Shown: positions 25,320-36,499 of the stretch, in pieces
Layout of the letters: each line of letters starts with the position of its first letter
Numbering within the stretch: position 1 is the stretch's first letter
NCBI GenBank assembly: GCA_900708905.1
Contig: CAADRB010000047.1
Location: forward strand, 906,225-970,224
Length of the DNA: 64,000 nucleotides
DNA from: Hymenolepis diminuta
Taxonomy: Eukaryota; Platyhelminthes; Cestoda; Cyclophyllidea; Hymenolepididae
Reading direction: 5' to 3'
Position numbers and translations under genes: made by a program
The notes under the pieces: generated by a model
What the model was told of the DNA's origin: nothing
Seen by the model: the letters and a program-made list of their open reading frames with translations, nothing else
Database searches by the model: none

Positions 25320-25736
25320 CAGTTGCTGAAATCTGCGCTCCTTGTACGCATTCCCAAATAATGGATAGGTTAATTTGCTACTTATATTTTATAAGTAAAA
25401 ACATTTACTAATTAATATTTACCAATTAATGCTCGAGTTTAAGAAGGCAAAGTTGAAAATAATAACTCTATTCCTAGCAGACAAAAGCATGAGCAAAGGA
25501 GACGGGGTCTGGAGCAGCAGAAGATTATTTCATGGGGATTGGACAGGTATTGGCAGATCCACAAAGACGACTGGATTAAGAGGCACATCAGTAGCTTACT
25601 GCAGAAAAGCACTCATAGAGCAGAGAGAAAACAAAGCAGGAAGTAGAACCAGATCAATTTGCATTCATTCAAGACAAGGGAACTGTGGCGAAGAAATGAT
25701 TTCATATAAAGCATAAACCTCTGAAGCAGACGTATA
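25320..25736 (+). other. Intergenic with possible LINE reverse-transcriptase scrap
   Basis: The plus frame reading EVEPDQFAFIQDKGT near 25643-25690 resembles the QFGF-x-x-x-KGT block of LINE-type reverse transcriptases. It sits between stops, and neighbouring pieces lie in other frames. The match is short, so this is only a suggestion of a decayed LINE. Confidence 0.25.
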
Positions 25737-25742
25737 TTTATT
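25737..25742 (-). terminator. Candidate polyadenylation signal
   Basis: TTTATT on the plus strand is AATAAA on the minus strand, about 260 nt beyond the stop codon of the proline-rich gene. Confidence 0.35.
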
Positions 25743-26000
25743 TACTATTCATTTTCTCCTCATTGATATACATCATCTAAATAGAAAACTGGAACAGAAA
25801 GTCAATAGTGGTTGATCGAATGCTTTTAAGGGTCTCTAGAGGAGATGGCAAAATAGTGTTATTCGCGCAAATCGATAAATACGAGTAAGGTGGGGGAGAG
25901 AGCATGGACACGGTACTTGACGATGGGGGCACACTATTGGTTGGTGAAAGAAGAAAGAAGCAGAAAGGCAGCCGAAACATTTCCTTTATATTTTCCCGTC

Positions 26001-29000
26001 TTAAAACTCTGTGACACCAATATCTTCATCTGGTGGTGGTGGTTCACGTCTATTTACCACTTTAGGACGAGGTCGCGATGGTAAGGTCATTCCACGGCCC
26101 TGATGTGGTGGTGGTGGCGGTGGCGGTGGATTTGGTTGGCGATATTGTTGTTGTCGCGCTGGTGGTCCGAAAAGCGATGGTCGACTCTGATTGGGTGAAA
26201 CCTGAGAAGGTGCTATCCTGGTTGGTTGCAACACTGTCCAATCAGAGCGCTGCGGTGGTGCTCGCGGTGATGTCATTTGTTGATACACTTGTCGCGGTGG
26301 CTCTATTGGCTGACGATCCCGAATCGAAGGGTATATTGTTATCGATTTTGGCGGGAATTGAGGTGTTGAGACCGTACGACGATGACCTGGCGTTAGCGGC
26401 ACATAAACATGTGAAGTTGCAGGTGGTGGTTGATAGTTATATGATGGATAACCGTAGCCAGTACTGATCGTTTGTGGGTATGGTCGACTAGGACTTTGTA
26501 CCACTCGGTATACTTGAGACGCATTTGTATTTGAACGTGGTCCATAGGCTGGATAAGCCGGATATGCAGGAGATACTTGTGACCATATAGGTTGAGGCGG
26601 TTGATGGTAAGCCGGCGATGAAACCGATCTGTCACTAAAAATATCAATAAATCTATTAATTCTACTTCAGTAGCCGGCATATTTTAGAATGGCTATTCTC
26701 ACCTGTTATAGACTCGAACTCTCAATGGCTGCGCAGAGTTTTGAGATTGGTTGGAGGGCCAGCTTTCTCGAACCACAGACATAGAATCCCTTGGTACCGT
26801 CCTAGATGAATAGCTCATTCTTCGTACTACTCGTGTTGGTGAAGAAGCGTAGGTGACTGGTTGAGGTGAAGAAGGGTAGATAGGTTGATCACCTGTGTGG
26901 ATCACAGTCGGTGTCGATCGATAAATTGGGCGAGATTGACGATTTGGTGAATAAGATGGCTGCGGATATGACTGAAAGAGGGTGGATGGTTAATGTTAAC
27001 GAATGCCATAATTTTAGATTTTATTTCACTGTTATGGATTTCACTCATGAAAGTAGCAGGAAATTTGTGAATAAAATGAATAGGGCGTCAAGAATTAAAA
27101 AGTTAAGAAGCCATTAAATTTGAAGTTTTCTTCTTTTCAAAACAGAGCATTCATTCATTGCAACCAATTCTCCAACTATTCAGATGAAAGCATCAATTTT
27201 TAAACGACAATTGACTTTAGACCCAAGAGACTTGAATTAATACAAGTTTTTATGTTTTATAGATTCTTATTTCATTCTCATTCATTAGTTATTAAATTAT
27301 GGAAGCTAAATAAGGGTAAATTGAGTCAATAGCAGATAGCTTATTTTAACTTATACTTCCCTTTTGCTTGTCAAGAGGAATTGTCTGTGGAAGAAAGGTC
27401 AAAGTAGCAGGTTACGACATTTCTCATATATCTCAAGAGGAGAGATAACCCTTGACATTTGCCAGTTAGCATGACTTCATTTGCATAGATATCTAAAAAA
27501 GAGCTGTCCAGAACTAGGCCAGTCCAGAGTGTGACATTTTGTTTGGAATATAGTTAACAATAAGACTTGCAGTGTTTATATGGAGTGGCATGAAGGTCAT
27601 CACATGTCAGTGATCTGCCCTGATTCGTACGGTTATCTCATTTGGACTTTTTGAAGACGTGCTGAGACCTAATTTGTGAACACCTTATCAGACTGACTCA
27701 AAGAACACACAATCCAATCTCGCTCCTATGCTACGCAGAGAAATAGTTTCTGACGCATTCTCCCCTTGTTAGAACCTGTGAAGTTCAAATAGAAATTTAT
27801 GCTCATTGATGTGCACTTCTATATCGTCCATTTATATAGGCGTTTTTCGATTCATTTACCTTCCTTTACACATTTTGAAGAATTACTCTCTACTCACAGA
27901 TATACCCATAACCTTTCCAGTCACTTTAAATTCTTATTTTTCCTCTGCCTCATCTTTTAAGGCGATCGGACCGAATGAGACCGAAACGAATGAAGGACAA
28001 TTTGCCACTGCTCAGCTACCACACAACTCATTTATCGCTTTCCTTTCCACTGCATAATTGCTTCGTTCTCTTTCCCTTTGTCTCACTCTTAAGTCTTATC
28101 CCTCCATTCTCTTGCATTTCATGGCTGCGGCATAATTAAGTTTCTGCCTTTCCACCCAACTTATGGTGGTTTGAAATAGGAAGAAGTTGTTTTCTGTTAG
28201 GTATTAGAAATATCTCTAGAATTTATCTCAGAACCACTTAAATGCGTCTTAAAAAGTCGCTCTATAGTCTTTTAATGCTTATTTATGATTTCATATTCAC
28301 GCATCTCCCCTTAGCCCCTAACCCTTGTAAACTTTTTAAAAAGACTAGTAAACTTAATTTTATTCGTGTTTCTCCCTGAACCTATCTGACTACAACTACA
28401 CTGAAGCTAAAATTTTAAAATTGTTGAATTTCAGCTGTCCCATATCATTTATCAGTAATTGAATACTGTGAACCACTCAATAATTCCTCAATTATTTGAT
28501 AACCTTTCTTTACTCTTGCATGATCAGTGATTACAGAGACAGAACTAGTGTCAAGATATTACAATTTTTTATCTTGACAGACTTTCCTATCTTTGATATT
28601 CACCGCATTTTTATACTTTAAAAATTTGCATATTAAATCAGTCTTCCTCTTGATGTCTCGACTAAACCAGGTACCTTCCTTTTCCCAGTCTGAATACACA
28701 GAGTTATCTATTCTTATCGAATTTTTTGTTATTATTTGATTTGGACATACCTCACTTAGTGTAGGTCGCTGGGCGGAATGCAGTTCAACAGCACGCGTAG
28801 AAGAGACAATGCTCTGTGGACGGAAGTCGAAGGTTGAATTGCGACGAGGTGATAATTGGTTTTGAGCACTGCTCCAAGTCGGACGCATTTGAGTAGGAGC
28901 TTGTGCCTGACGAAAGACGAAGTCCTGATTTGATGATTGAGAGTAATTGGACGATGCACCATTGAAACGGGGTACACTTCGGCTTATCGGACCTCGAGGT

Positions 29001-29951
29001 ACTAAAATCGAAGTATGACATGGTATTAAGATAACTCTAATTTAATAGAGGCTTGACTAGTATTAGTCAAACGTATTTATATTACAGCACTCTTGATTAG
29101 ACACAAATAATATGATCGAAAAGTGGATGTTGGAAATTTTCATCGGTTATCCAGTAAATAACTGTGACTAGATATTGTAAAAAATATGATATATATGATA
29201 GAAAAAAACACCGTAGGGATACTATGTATCCCATAAAACCGGTGGGAAAAACACGTAATTGAATTCAGTACTCTATTATTCGAAATAAATAGCACCTTTA
29301 CATTTTGCGCAAATAACAGAAAGATGGTAAATTGAATAATATTAATGACTTGCATTTTAAGCATTTCAGTAACTAACTTTTAATTAATTTTGTCGATTTT
29401 GCAGAAAAAAGATGAGAGCTCCATTATTTTTCGTTTATCCATCCAATCACATTCAACTGCGTCAAGGACAGAAAAAACATTGTTCACTAATTGAGTTTTA
29501 TAAGTTCTCCCATCATTGTCATTTTCACATTAGGTGAACAACATTTCATATAATGCTAAATTAAATTCTGAACCATTTGAACCTACATTTAGGATCCTGA
29601 AAGATTCAGTTAAAATGCAATTAAGAGCATTAATGTAGTACATTGACAGAGTCCATTAATGAAGAAATGCAAAGATTTTGACTCTGATTTGTATGCAGGT
29701 CTAAGGAGGAAAGCTTATCTGAGGTACATTTTAGGCGGCAGGAAATTTTTATTATACGTAAAAAACTAATGGTGCATAAAAGTAGACTTACAGGTTCCAT
29801 ATTGACTGATGATCCTAGGTTCGTCAGCTTGAAACAACTTCCTTCTTTCCCGAACGGACATTCTCGAGAAGCTGTAGTCCACTTCATCATCGTCATTCCC
29901 CATTTGGGGAGCATTCATTTGACGATATTGCTCCTGGTTCTCTGATACACT
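26001..29951 (-). CDS. Proline-rich adaptor-like protein, 3' coding exons
   Basis: Four minus-strand exons, 29951-29792, 29001-28751, 26971-26703 and 26634-26001, join with matching phases (one base left over, exact, two bases left over) and standard GT-AG borders. They encode 437 residues, ending at a TAG at 26001-26003. The first exon holds an acidic patch (GNDDDEVDY) and [15 protein letters not shown], which resembles the FKERQRLF-type patch near the afadin/canoe C-terminus. The rest is rich in Pro, Ser, Tyr, Gln and Arg, with RRNS and RRMS sites, [11 protein letters not shown], and a run of eight prolines close to the end. The last residues, DEDIGVTEF, fit a class I PDZ ligand (Thr at -2, Phe at 0). 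No catalytic or membrane domain is seen. A cytoskeletal or junctional adaptor is inferred; the family is not identified. The start lies upstream. Confidence 0.78.
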
Positions 29952-30793
29952 CTGGAAAACGCACGAAGAGGTTTTAGACCGAAGTATTATCAACAAATTT
30001 ATTAGTAATAGCATGCACTACGTCAAAGCCAATTAAAAAGGGGAAATTTACAGTTGAGTTAGCTATCTTAGCAAAATTCGGCCCATAAAATTAAAATTAA
30101 GGCGAGAAAGAAATTATTCTACATTAAAGCGGTATCATTTATCCTAATTATGGATCCATTACAGATATTTGCATTTCGTCCAAAGATTGATTATCAGACT
30201 TCTTAGCCTAAAATGGTCACCAAAATACATTTAGAAAATAAAATTTTTCAAAAAAATAGGTGAGCACATATTATTTTGCGTAATATGAAATAAATTTTAT
30301 TCTGGGAAAAATTTAAGCTCGAATAATGCACTTTTTAAATAAACGGACTTAAATCTTAAACAAAGCAACAAAGAAAAGCGTAAAATTGAAATGAAATATA
30401 GCAAATTATTAATTGAATAAGCATATAAAAAATAAAATTAAAAATCATCCAAATCTGTACTAAAAATAATTAATAAATATATAAATAAAATTAATTAGTT
30501 TAAATTAATTACAGCGAAATAAGAAAATGCCTAAGCCAAATATGCAAAGCTGCATGAAAAGGGCAGTGAAGTGCTTTTTTTGAAGAATTAAATAATAATA
30601 TTTTAGTGAAAATAAAATGTGTACTTAATTATTAATCAATCTGAGATAAAAGCGAAAGCAAATTCATTTTTTCAATCAGGCAAAAAAAAAATGATGAAAA
30701 ATAGCCATTGTAGTAAATGCATATTAAATCAGGTTAGTTTTATTATGGGTGCTATTTTCGATCGAATGTGCCTCATATTATAATAAATTCTAC

Positions 30794-33700
30794 CTTCTCT
30801 CCTTTTATCTGCTTGTTGGCTATCTCCGCCTGAAAATTGACATTATTAAAACAAAGAGAACCATATAAAGAGTTTAAAGTGCATGTAGTAGAAATGGTTA
30901 AATTCGAACCCCTATTTATAATAATCGATATTTTGAAAATCATTAAGAGTATCCCTGATTGGCAAATTTGCATACTATTTTTTCGGTAGTTGATATTAGC
31001 CTTTAATTGATTGCAAATTTAATAAAACTGACTAACAGTTCAACAATTCCCAAAACGGAGGTGGTGCCACCAACCATCCAATCAAGTGCAATCAGTTTAG
31101 TTATTCAGCTTTTTATACAAACTAATGTAAATATTCTTCCATGAAAACCAAAATCTAATGCAATTTCACCTAATTTTCTTCAAAGCTAAGCTTCCGCCGA
31201 ACAGAAAGAAATAGATTAAATATTTTCAAACTCTGTCTTCAGTTCTGTCACTAGAAGCTTTTTCATTTCTTCATCAAATGTATTGAAGATTACATTCAGG
31301 TAGTATCTTTGATATCATCTCTTGATCAAATGATCTGGATGAATTTAACTGTATGAAGGTGTTGAAAAACCTCTTCACTAATCTCCATACTAATTCTTTC
31401 TTGTTTGTTTTAATGATACTAATTTTATAAATAATATTAGCATCGGTGACGCATCGATCTTCTAGAATGTCTGCCATCTCAGAATTCAGGCGCATACCCA
31501 TTGATTGGAATGGCCAACCTCACTGACTTAGTCTGGCTACGTAGAGGGTGGCAGAATTTCAGTCTTTTATCAGTGAGGTCTCACTATGCTGCTCTCTCTG
31601 CCTAAGATGGGCGTTGGAAAACACCTTCCTAAACATGCTTGGAAACTGTCACAACACCTATTTAAAATAGAATAGTACATTAATAAAATGATAATGCTAT
31701 ATTTATTCAAACTGCCGTGGATATTTTTGCATAGTGCTCAATATGTACTCAATGTTATTTTTGTGCAATCCAAAGCACCGAACTCATCAACTATTCGGGC
31801 AAGATTAATTTCCCACTTTGACACCTCATGGTTGCAGCATTTTACACTCATCGGTGAGGTAGCTGTCCAATCGTATCCTGTTCTGGCTCTACCTTATAAT
31901 TGGCTTTCTTCCAGTCAACTTTTGAATGTTATCCATTTGTCTACATAGGTGGAATTGAAACAAGATTCTCTATTTGACTTCTCCTTTTTCAGTACACTTA
32001 ATCAGCAAACATACTTCCAATTACTGATCTAAGTAGTGGGGCATTAACCAGTAAACATACGGATTCCATATTTTCTCTCGCATAGTTTAGCAAAAGGTTG
32101 CATGCTGCATTAATTTCATGCATTCCAAAGCAAAAGGAATCAAGTAGGTCAGCATTTAAATATTCAAGTCTTACATATATGTCCCTGGTTTCGGAACTTG
32201 CTCGATTAAAGTTCTAAAATCAAACATACAATGGAGAAGGCGAATAAGTTAATTATGCAAATTTCTTTTCCATGCAAAATTCACATCGGAGGCACGATTT
32301 CTGTTTTGTTTTGTTTTGTTAGAGATAAATAATAATATTATTTTTAATAAAATAAGGTATATGAATAGTTGTTGGAGGAGGTGAGGCTTAGTAATAAAAA
32401 CCCACGATGTGATTTAATGGCACTTTAAATCGGAATAGTTTTTTGCCAAATACTTTCGCCTGCTCTGAGGTCTAAAATGCGAAAATTATTATTTTTTTCA
32501 ATGTTAACATTATCAAAGTATGAATGAGATAAAAATAAATGACGCATATGGTGGGGACTGGTGACCGGATTATAGTAATTAGAGACAAGACGCCATAGTT
32601 TTCTCTTCCCGAATAATTTTTTAATGTTAAATATTCTTAATATATCTCAATGTAAATTATGACTTAAAACAACTTTTCTTTCTATATTCGAGTATTCCGA
32701 CGTCTATAGTATGGAAAGAAAATTCATTTTTGCTTTGAGTTATTTAATTTTATTGATTTTTAATTAAATTGTACCTTTTTAGATTTTAAGTTAAGAAAGA
32801 ATTAATGGCAAACATCACTGCTTTAAACCCATTCCTATTTGTTCCTTGATTTGTTTATTTCTAGTAACTCGAAAGAAATGTTTTTTTTGTTCTAAAAGTC
32901 CAATCCTGACAAGGCATAATTGAATTGGAATGTATTTCTAGTTCATGACACGTAAGCGTGACTGAATACTGACAAATACAGTGCCGCTATGTGAGGAATT
33001 CACATCCCAGGGGGTTTGCAGGAGCCTATCAGCCTAAATAATATGCAAGTGTATGGTGGCCTGAATATCTAGATAGTCTGGAGGATGCAACCCATTGATG
33101 AAGGCATCGAGTTAACCTTCAAACGTTAATAATACAAGAAATGAAGCCTCTTGAAAAAACTATCTTTCTTGTCCTTCTCCCTCGGGTCTAGCATCTAGAT
33201 CAAAGGGTTAAAAACTAACCTTATGGGATTCAAACAGTGCCGAAACGATTTGCTTTGAAAAATATGATTCTAGATTAAAACTCCGAATTGAAGTATTGTT
33301 AAAAAGAATACGAGAACTGTGGATAAGAGTTGAAGATTAGGTTAAAAACCCATCCAGATCAAATGGATTGCATATTTTAAAAAGAAACAGCAATCATACG
33401 ATAATTAGGTCAGGAAACGTCGTATTCTAAGTTCAACAAATTAGATACAATCTGATAAAGTACTTAGTATTAACCTTCAATATTCAATCGGCGGCTCCGT
33501 AATCACAGTGGCTACTTTCTCTTTCATTTATTTATCCTTCCATTTTGTGTATGCAATTTGATTCCCATCCGTAACATCTAACTGAAATTTCCAGTCAACT
33601 GACCTATATAATCACCGTATTACAAATTAAACCTTACTGATCATAAACGCAGATTGGTTAAATATGCGCACCAATTTTCTAATCTACGTGAATGACCACC

Positions 33701-34766
33701 CGAAATGCGACTATGTCAGGCCAAATGCGGAGGGTCGGTGGAACTATGAGGCCATCAGATTGTCAACCAATAGATTTGCGTACATGCAGTGCAGGGTCAT
33801 GTGTAATTTTACTGTTCGGAGTTTTATATAGGCTTAAGGTCAATCCAGTACAGCATAATTTTTGGAATTTGCTAATCAGATAAGAAGCAAATAAGTTTAA
33901 AAGGGAATAGAAGTGAATAAACTCACGGATTGGTAGTAAGAGTTGTACATTTTGCTCCAAAATTTGTCAATTATTCTGTAAAATAAAAGCAGAATAAGGC
34001 TAACTTTTTTAAAACTCAATAAATGAAATATTAAAATATTTAATAATCCACAAATTCTCTGAGGTCAGAATGTTTATCTTGATTTTTATGACAACAGGGT
34101 TCTCCAAACTGATTCACCTGCAAGGACATGCATTGTGGAATGAAATCACCCTTTCATTCCCTTATTTTAAATATATTTTAAACATAATTTACACGAATAA
34201 ACATGAAGATATTAATGCGATTAAAATGCAGGTGCAAGTTTAAACTCTTCTTCTAATATCTGGATGGATTACATTTATATGTTTTGTGTTTGTCAAATAT
34301 AATATATAACTCTCCAGTCCCATTTTGTTTTATGTTTCCTATATTAAATGACAAATTTGATTAATTAATAAGGATCCCTTGCATATATTGATCAAGTTAG
34401 TCTTTTTTAATTTAAAAAAAGATTTAATACAGAGACAAGGAAAAAACTATCTGTCTCGTATCTGCTGCTTCAAGACTGCAGACTTCTAAATACCATGTTA
34501 GACCATTTCACCCTCTCAGCCAATGAAAAAAGGACTGAGGTGGCAAAACTGGACATCATTATTAAAACCGGTCAATAAGCACTGAATATCGCAGACAAGC
34601 ATTTGCTGTATTCGAGGGGACAAACAATGAAATTTGAATTTTGAAACGTGAACTGTCCACTTAGTGGATATTGTGCAACCCGAATCCAAAAATAGGAAGA
34701 AATAGAACTCCTGGATACCTTGACGTCAATGTCTATTGGATCTCCCTTTATCATTTGTTGGACTTT
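30794..34766 (-). CDS. Proposed 5' coding exons of the proline-rich gene
   Basis: Two mini-exons are proposed. At 34766-34719, after an acceptor-like AATAG, an ATG (34754) opens 12 codons (MIKGDPIDIDVK) that end exactly at a GTATCC donor. At 30829-30794, between TTTTCAG and GTAGAA, lie exactly 12 codons (AEIANKQIKGEK). Both are 36 nt of coding sequence, phase 0 to phase 0, and join in frame to the exon at 29951, giving a total of 461 residues. They are hydrophilic and of similar character to the following exon. Twelve-codon matches can arise by chance, so this model needs transcript support. Confidence 0.38.
33653..33831 (+). other. Possible ZP-domain-like exon fragment, antisense in intron
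   Basis: After a TAAACGCAG acceptor the plus strand is open for 58 codons to a TAG at 33829-33831. The part reading NYEAIRLSTNRFAYMQCRVMC resembles the C-terminal half of a zona pellucida domain, where an aromatic/Phe-rich strand is followed by C-x-V-x-C. Codons are mostly purine-first. It lies opposite the proposed first intron of the proline-rich gene. The frame is short enough to be chance and no partner exon is certain. Confidence 0.2.
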
Positions 34767-36000
34767 CTATTAATCAAATTTATTTATCTCCCGCGGTTAA
34801 AAATTGTAAAACTTTTTTGCCTCGCTATACCTTGTAGTAATAATCGTGGTTTGTATTTTTAATGTTTTTATAAATCAGAATGAATCAAAAGTGATGTTTA
34901 AAGCCTCATGAATTTTGACCGGACGAGGACGATACAGACGTCAGGTTCAATTATTATAAGCGTAAATTTCCTTAACGGAACAGGAGAAAAATGTCATTGG
35001 GACAGCCATTAATAAATCTCTGCGAATGCCTCCCTTAAGGTCACGTACTGCCAGAATCATCCCAAGCGTTTTCATCTTACTATGTCTAATTCGCTTCATT
35101 GAAGAGCAACAAAATTAGATCTAATTAAAAACTGAAAACGGTATGTAAATAGAAATTCTTCATCTTTCATGAAACATTAACTCTAAGACCTTAAGTATAT
35201 GATATAAAACGAGTACATTCCCATAACCTGAGTGGGCAAAAGAGAGGTGATATACGATCTCAATTATGCAAATTTAATCATATACGATCGATTAAACTTA
35301 TGTTGAACAAAAAGAATCGGCTGGGAACTTTGAAGAAAGAGAGAAAAAATTCATCATGTTCGTTCTTGAAGTTTGTTTGAACAATCGTTTGACTTTCGAT
35401 CCGATGCACAAATTTTGAGCCTTCAAGCCAAATGATGCTCACTTTAGGAGGCTGTCAAACAAAGTTTTACTTAATACGACTATCTATCCAATAGCAATCA
35501 AGAAGCGTTTTTGTCAACCCGTATTCCACAAGTCAGGCCAAATGAGTTCCTTAGGTGAATAATGCGTGAAGTAAGATGCTCGGATTAATAGATAAAGGCG
35601 ACTTTAATTACCTGAAGGTTGTTCAACATTTGCCGTACATATTTTATTGCCATATGAATTTCACTTTCTTAAAGCTAAAACTTATGATTAGTTTAATTTT
35701 TTCTAGAAACCCGCAACATAAAAAAGTTTTTATTTTTATTTTAAGACAAACAAATAAATAAATAGCACCTCATCGAACTACACTGTCAGTGAAAAATTGC
35801 GATTTGCAAATTTAGACTTTTCAATGTTTATTATTTTAAATTTGTGTTTTAAAATTCAACTAGGCCCCAAAATAGCGACCACTAGATTCGTTCCCACTTC
35901 TAAATTCGATTCAACGTAAAGGTGTGTTCAAGCTTAGGAGAATATTTACTAAATTTTCATTTATGGTAAAATTTTATTGAATTTTGATAAAATAACTCAC

Positions 36001-36300
36001 CTTCAAAGTTCAAATTGTCTGATGTCGGTAGATTTTTACAACAGAGAAGCAGTGTAGAAAATCCGAAGCAGTAAATCCGAAAATTCCAAGGTTCAGAAAA
36101 GAGAATGATATTCTTACAATGCTACTGATGGTGATGCTGATAAAAAAATCGACTCAAATAAGAGAGGGGTTGAGTCACATTGACCTACTGATCAGTTTGT
36201 CTCCCTGGGGGATCAGTGGACGCTTCTTGTTGTCTCGAAGACTCCTACTGTTGTCTTCGAAATGCTTTCGTTGCAGAAAGAGACACTATCAGGACGTGCC
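36001..36300 (-). other. Candidate 5' UTR exon of the proline-rich gene
   Basis: A consensus donor (TTTGAAG then GTGAGT, GT at 36000-35999 on the minus strand) sits just downstream, in the minus direction, of the CCAAT-rich island at 36.3-36.5 kb. The segment has no useful ATG, as expected for a leader exon. The upstream limit is a guess. Confidence 0.35.
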
Positions 36301-36324
36301 AAACAAATACACACGTGCGTAGAC

Positions 36325-36480
36325 GCTATCTATTTAGCCAATCAGAAGTCGTGGTGCGCCAATGGCACGCCATATCGATTAGGCGCTATTTTTGGAAGTG
36401 ACCGAACGTGCATGCTTTTGTGCGTGTATCGCTATCTTGTCCAATCAGACGCCGCCGCGACCGGAAATGAAATTCTGTAA
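36325..36480. promoter_or_regulatory. CpG-rich promoter-like island with three CCAAT boxes
   Basis: CCAAT occurs at 36338-36342, 36359-36363 and 36441-36445, two of them as CCAATCAG (36338-36345, 36441-36448). The two outer sites are embedded in a direct repeat (CGCTATCT ... CCAATCAGA) spaced about 103 nt apart, and the surroundings are unusually rich in CpG. NF-Y-type promoters carry paired CCAAT boxes. With a consensus donor 300 nt away on the minus strand, it most likely drives the proline-rich gene, but no TATA box or start site is evident. Confidence 0.45.
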
Positions 36481-36499
36481 ATCCCCTCGCAATAAATTG

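Noticed and set aside
26078..26467. 129-codon plus-strand open frame
   Set aside because: It is the antisense shadow of the proline-rich exon; its Val/Asp/Ala-rich composition mirrors the proline and glutamine codons of the real strand.
31274..31948. Open frames on both strands suggestive of a broken retroelement
   Set aside because: Pieces in several frames with no reverse-transcriptase, integrase or gag motif that I could name.
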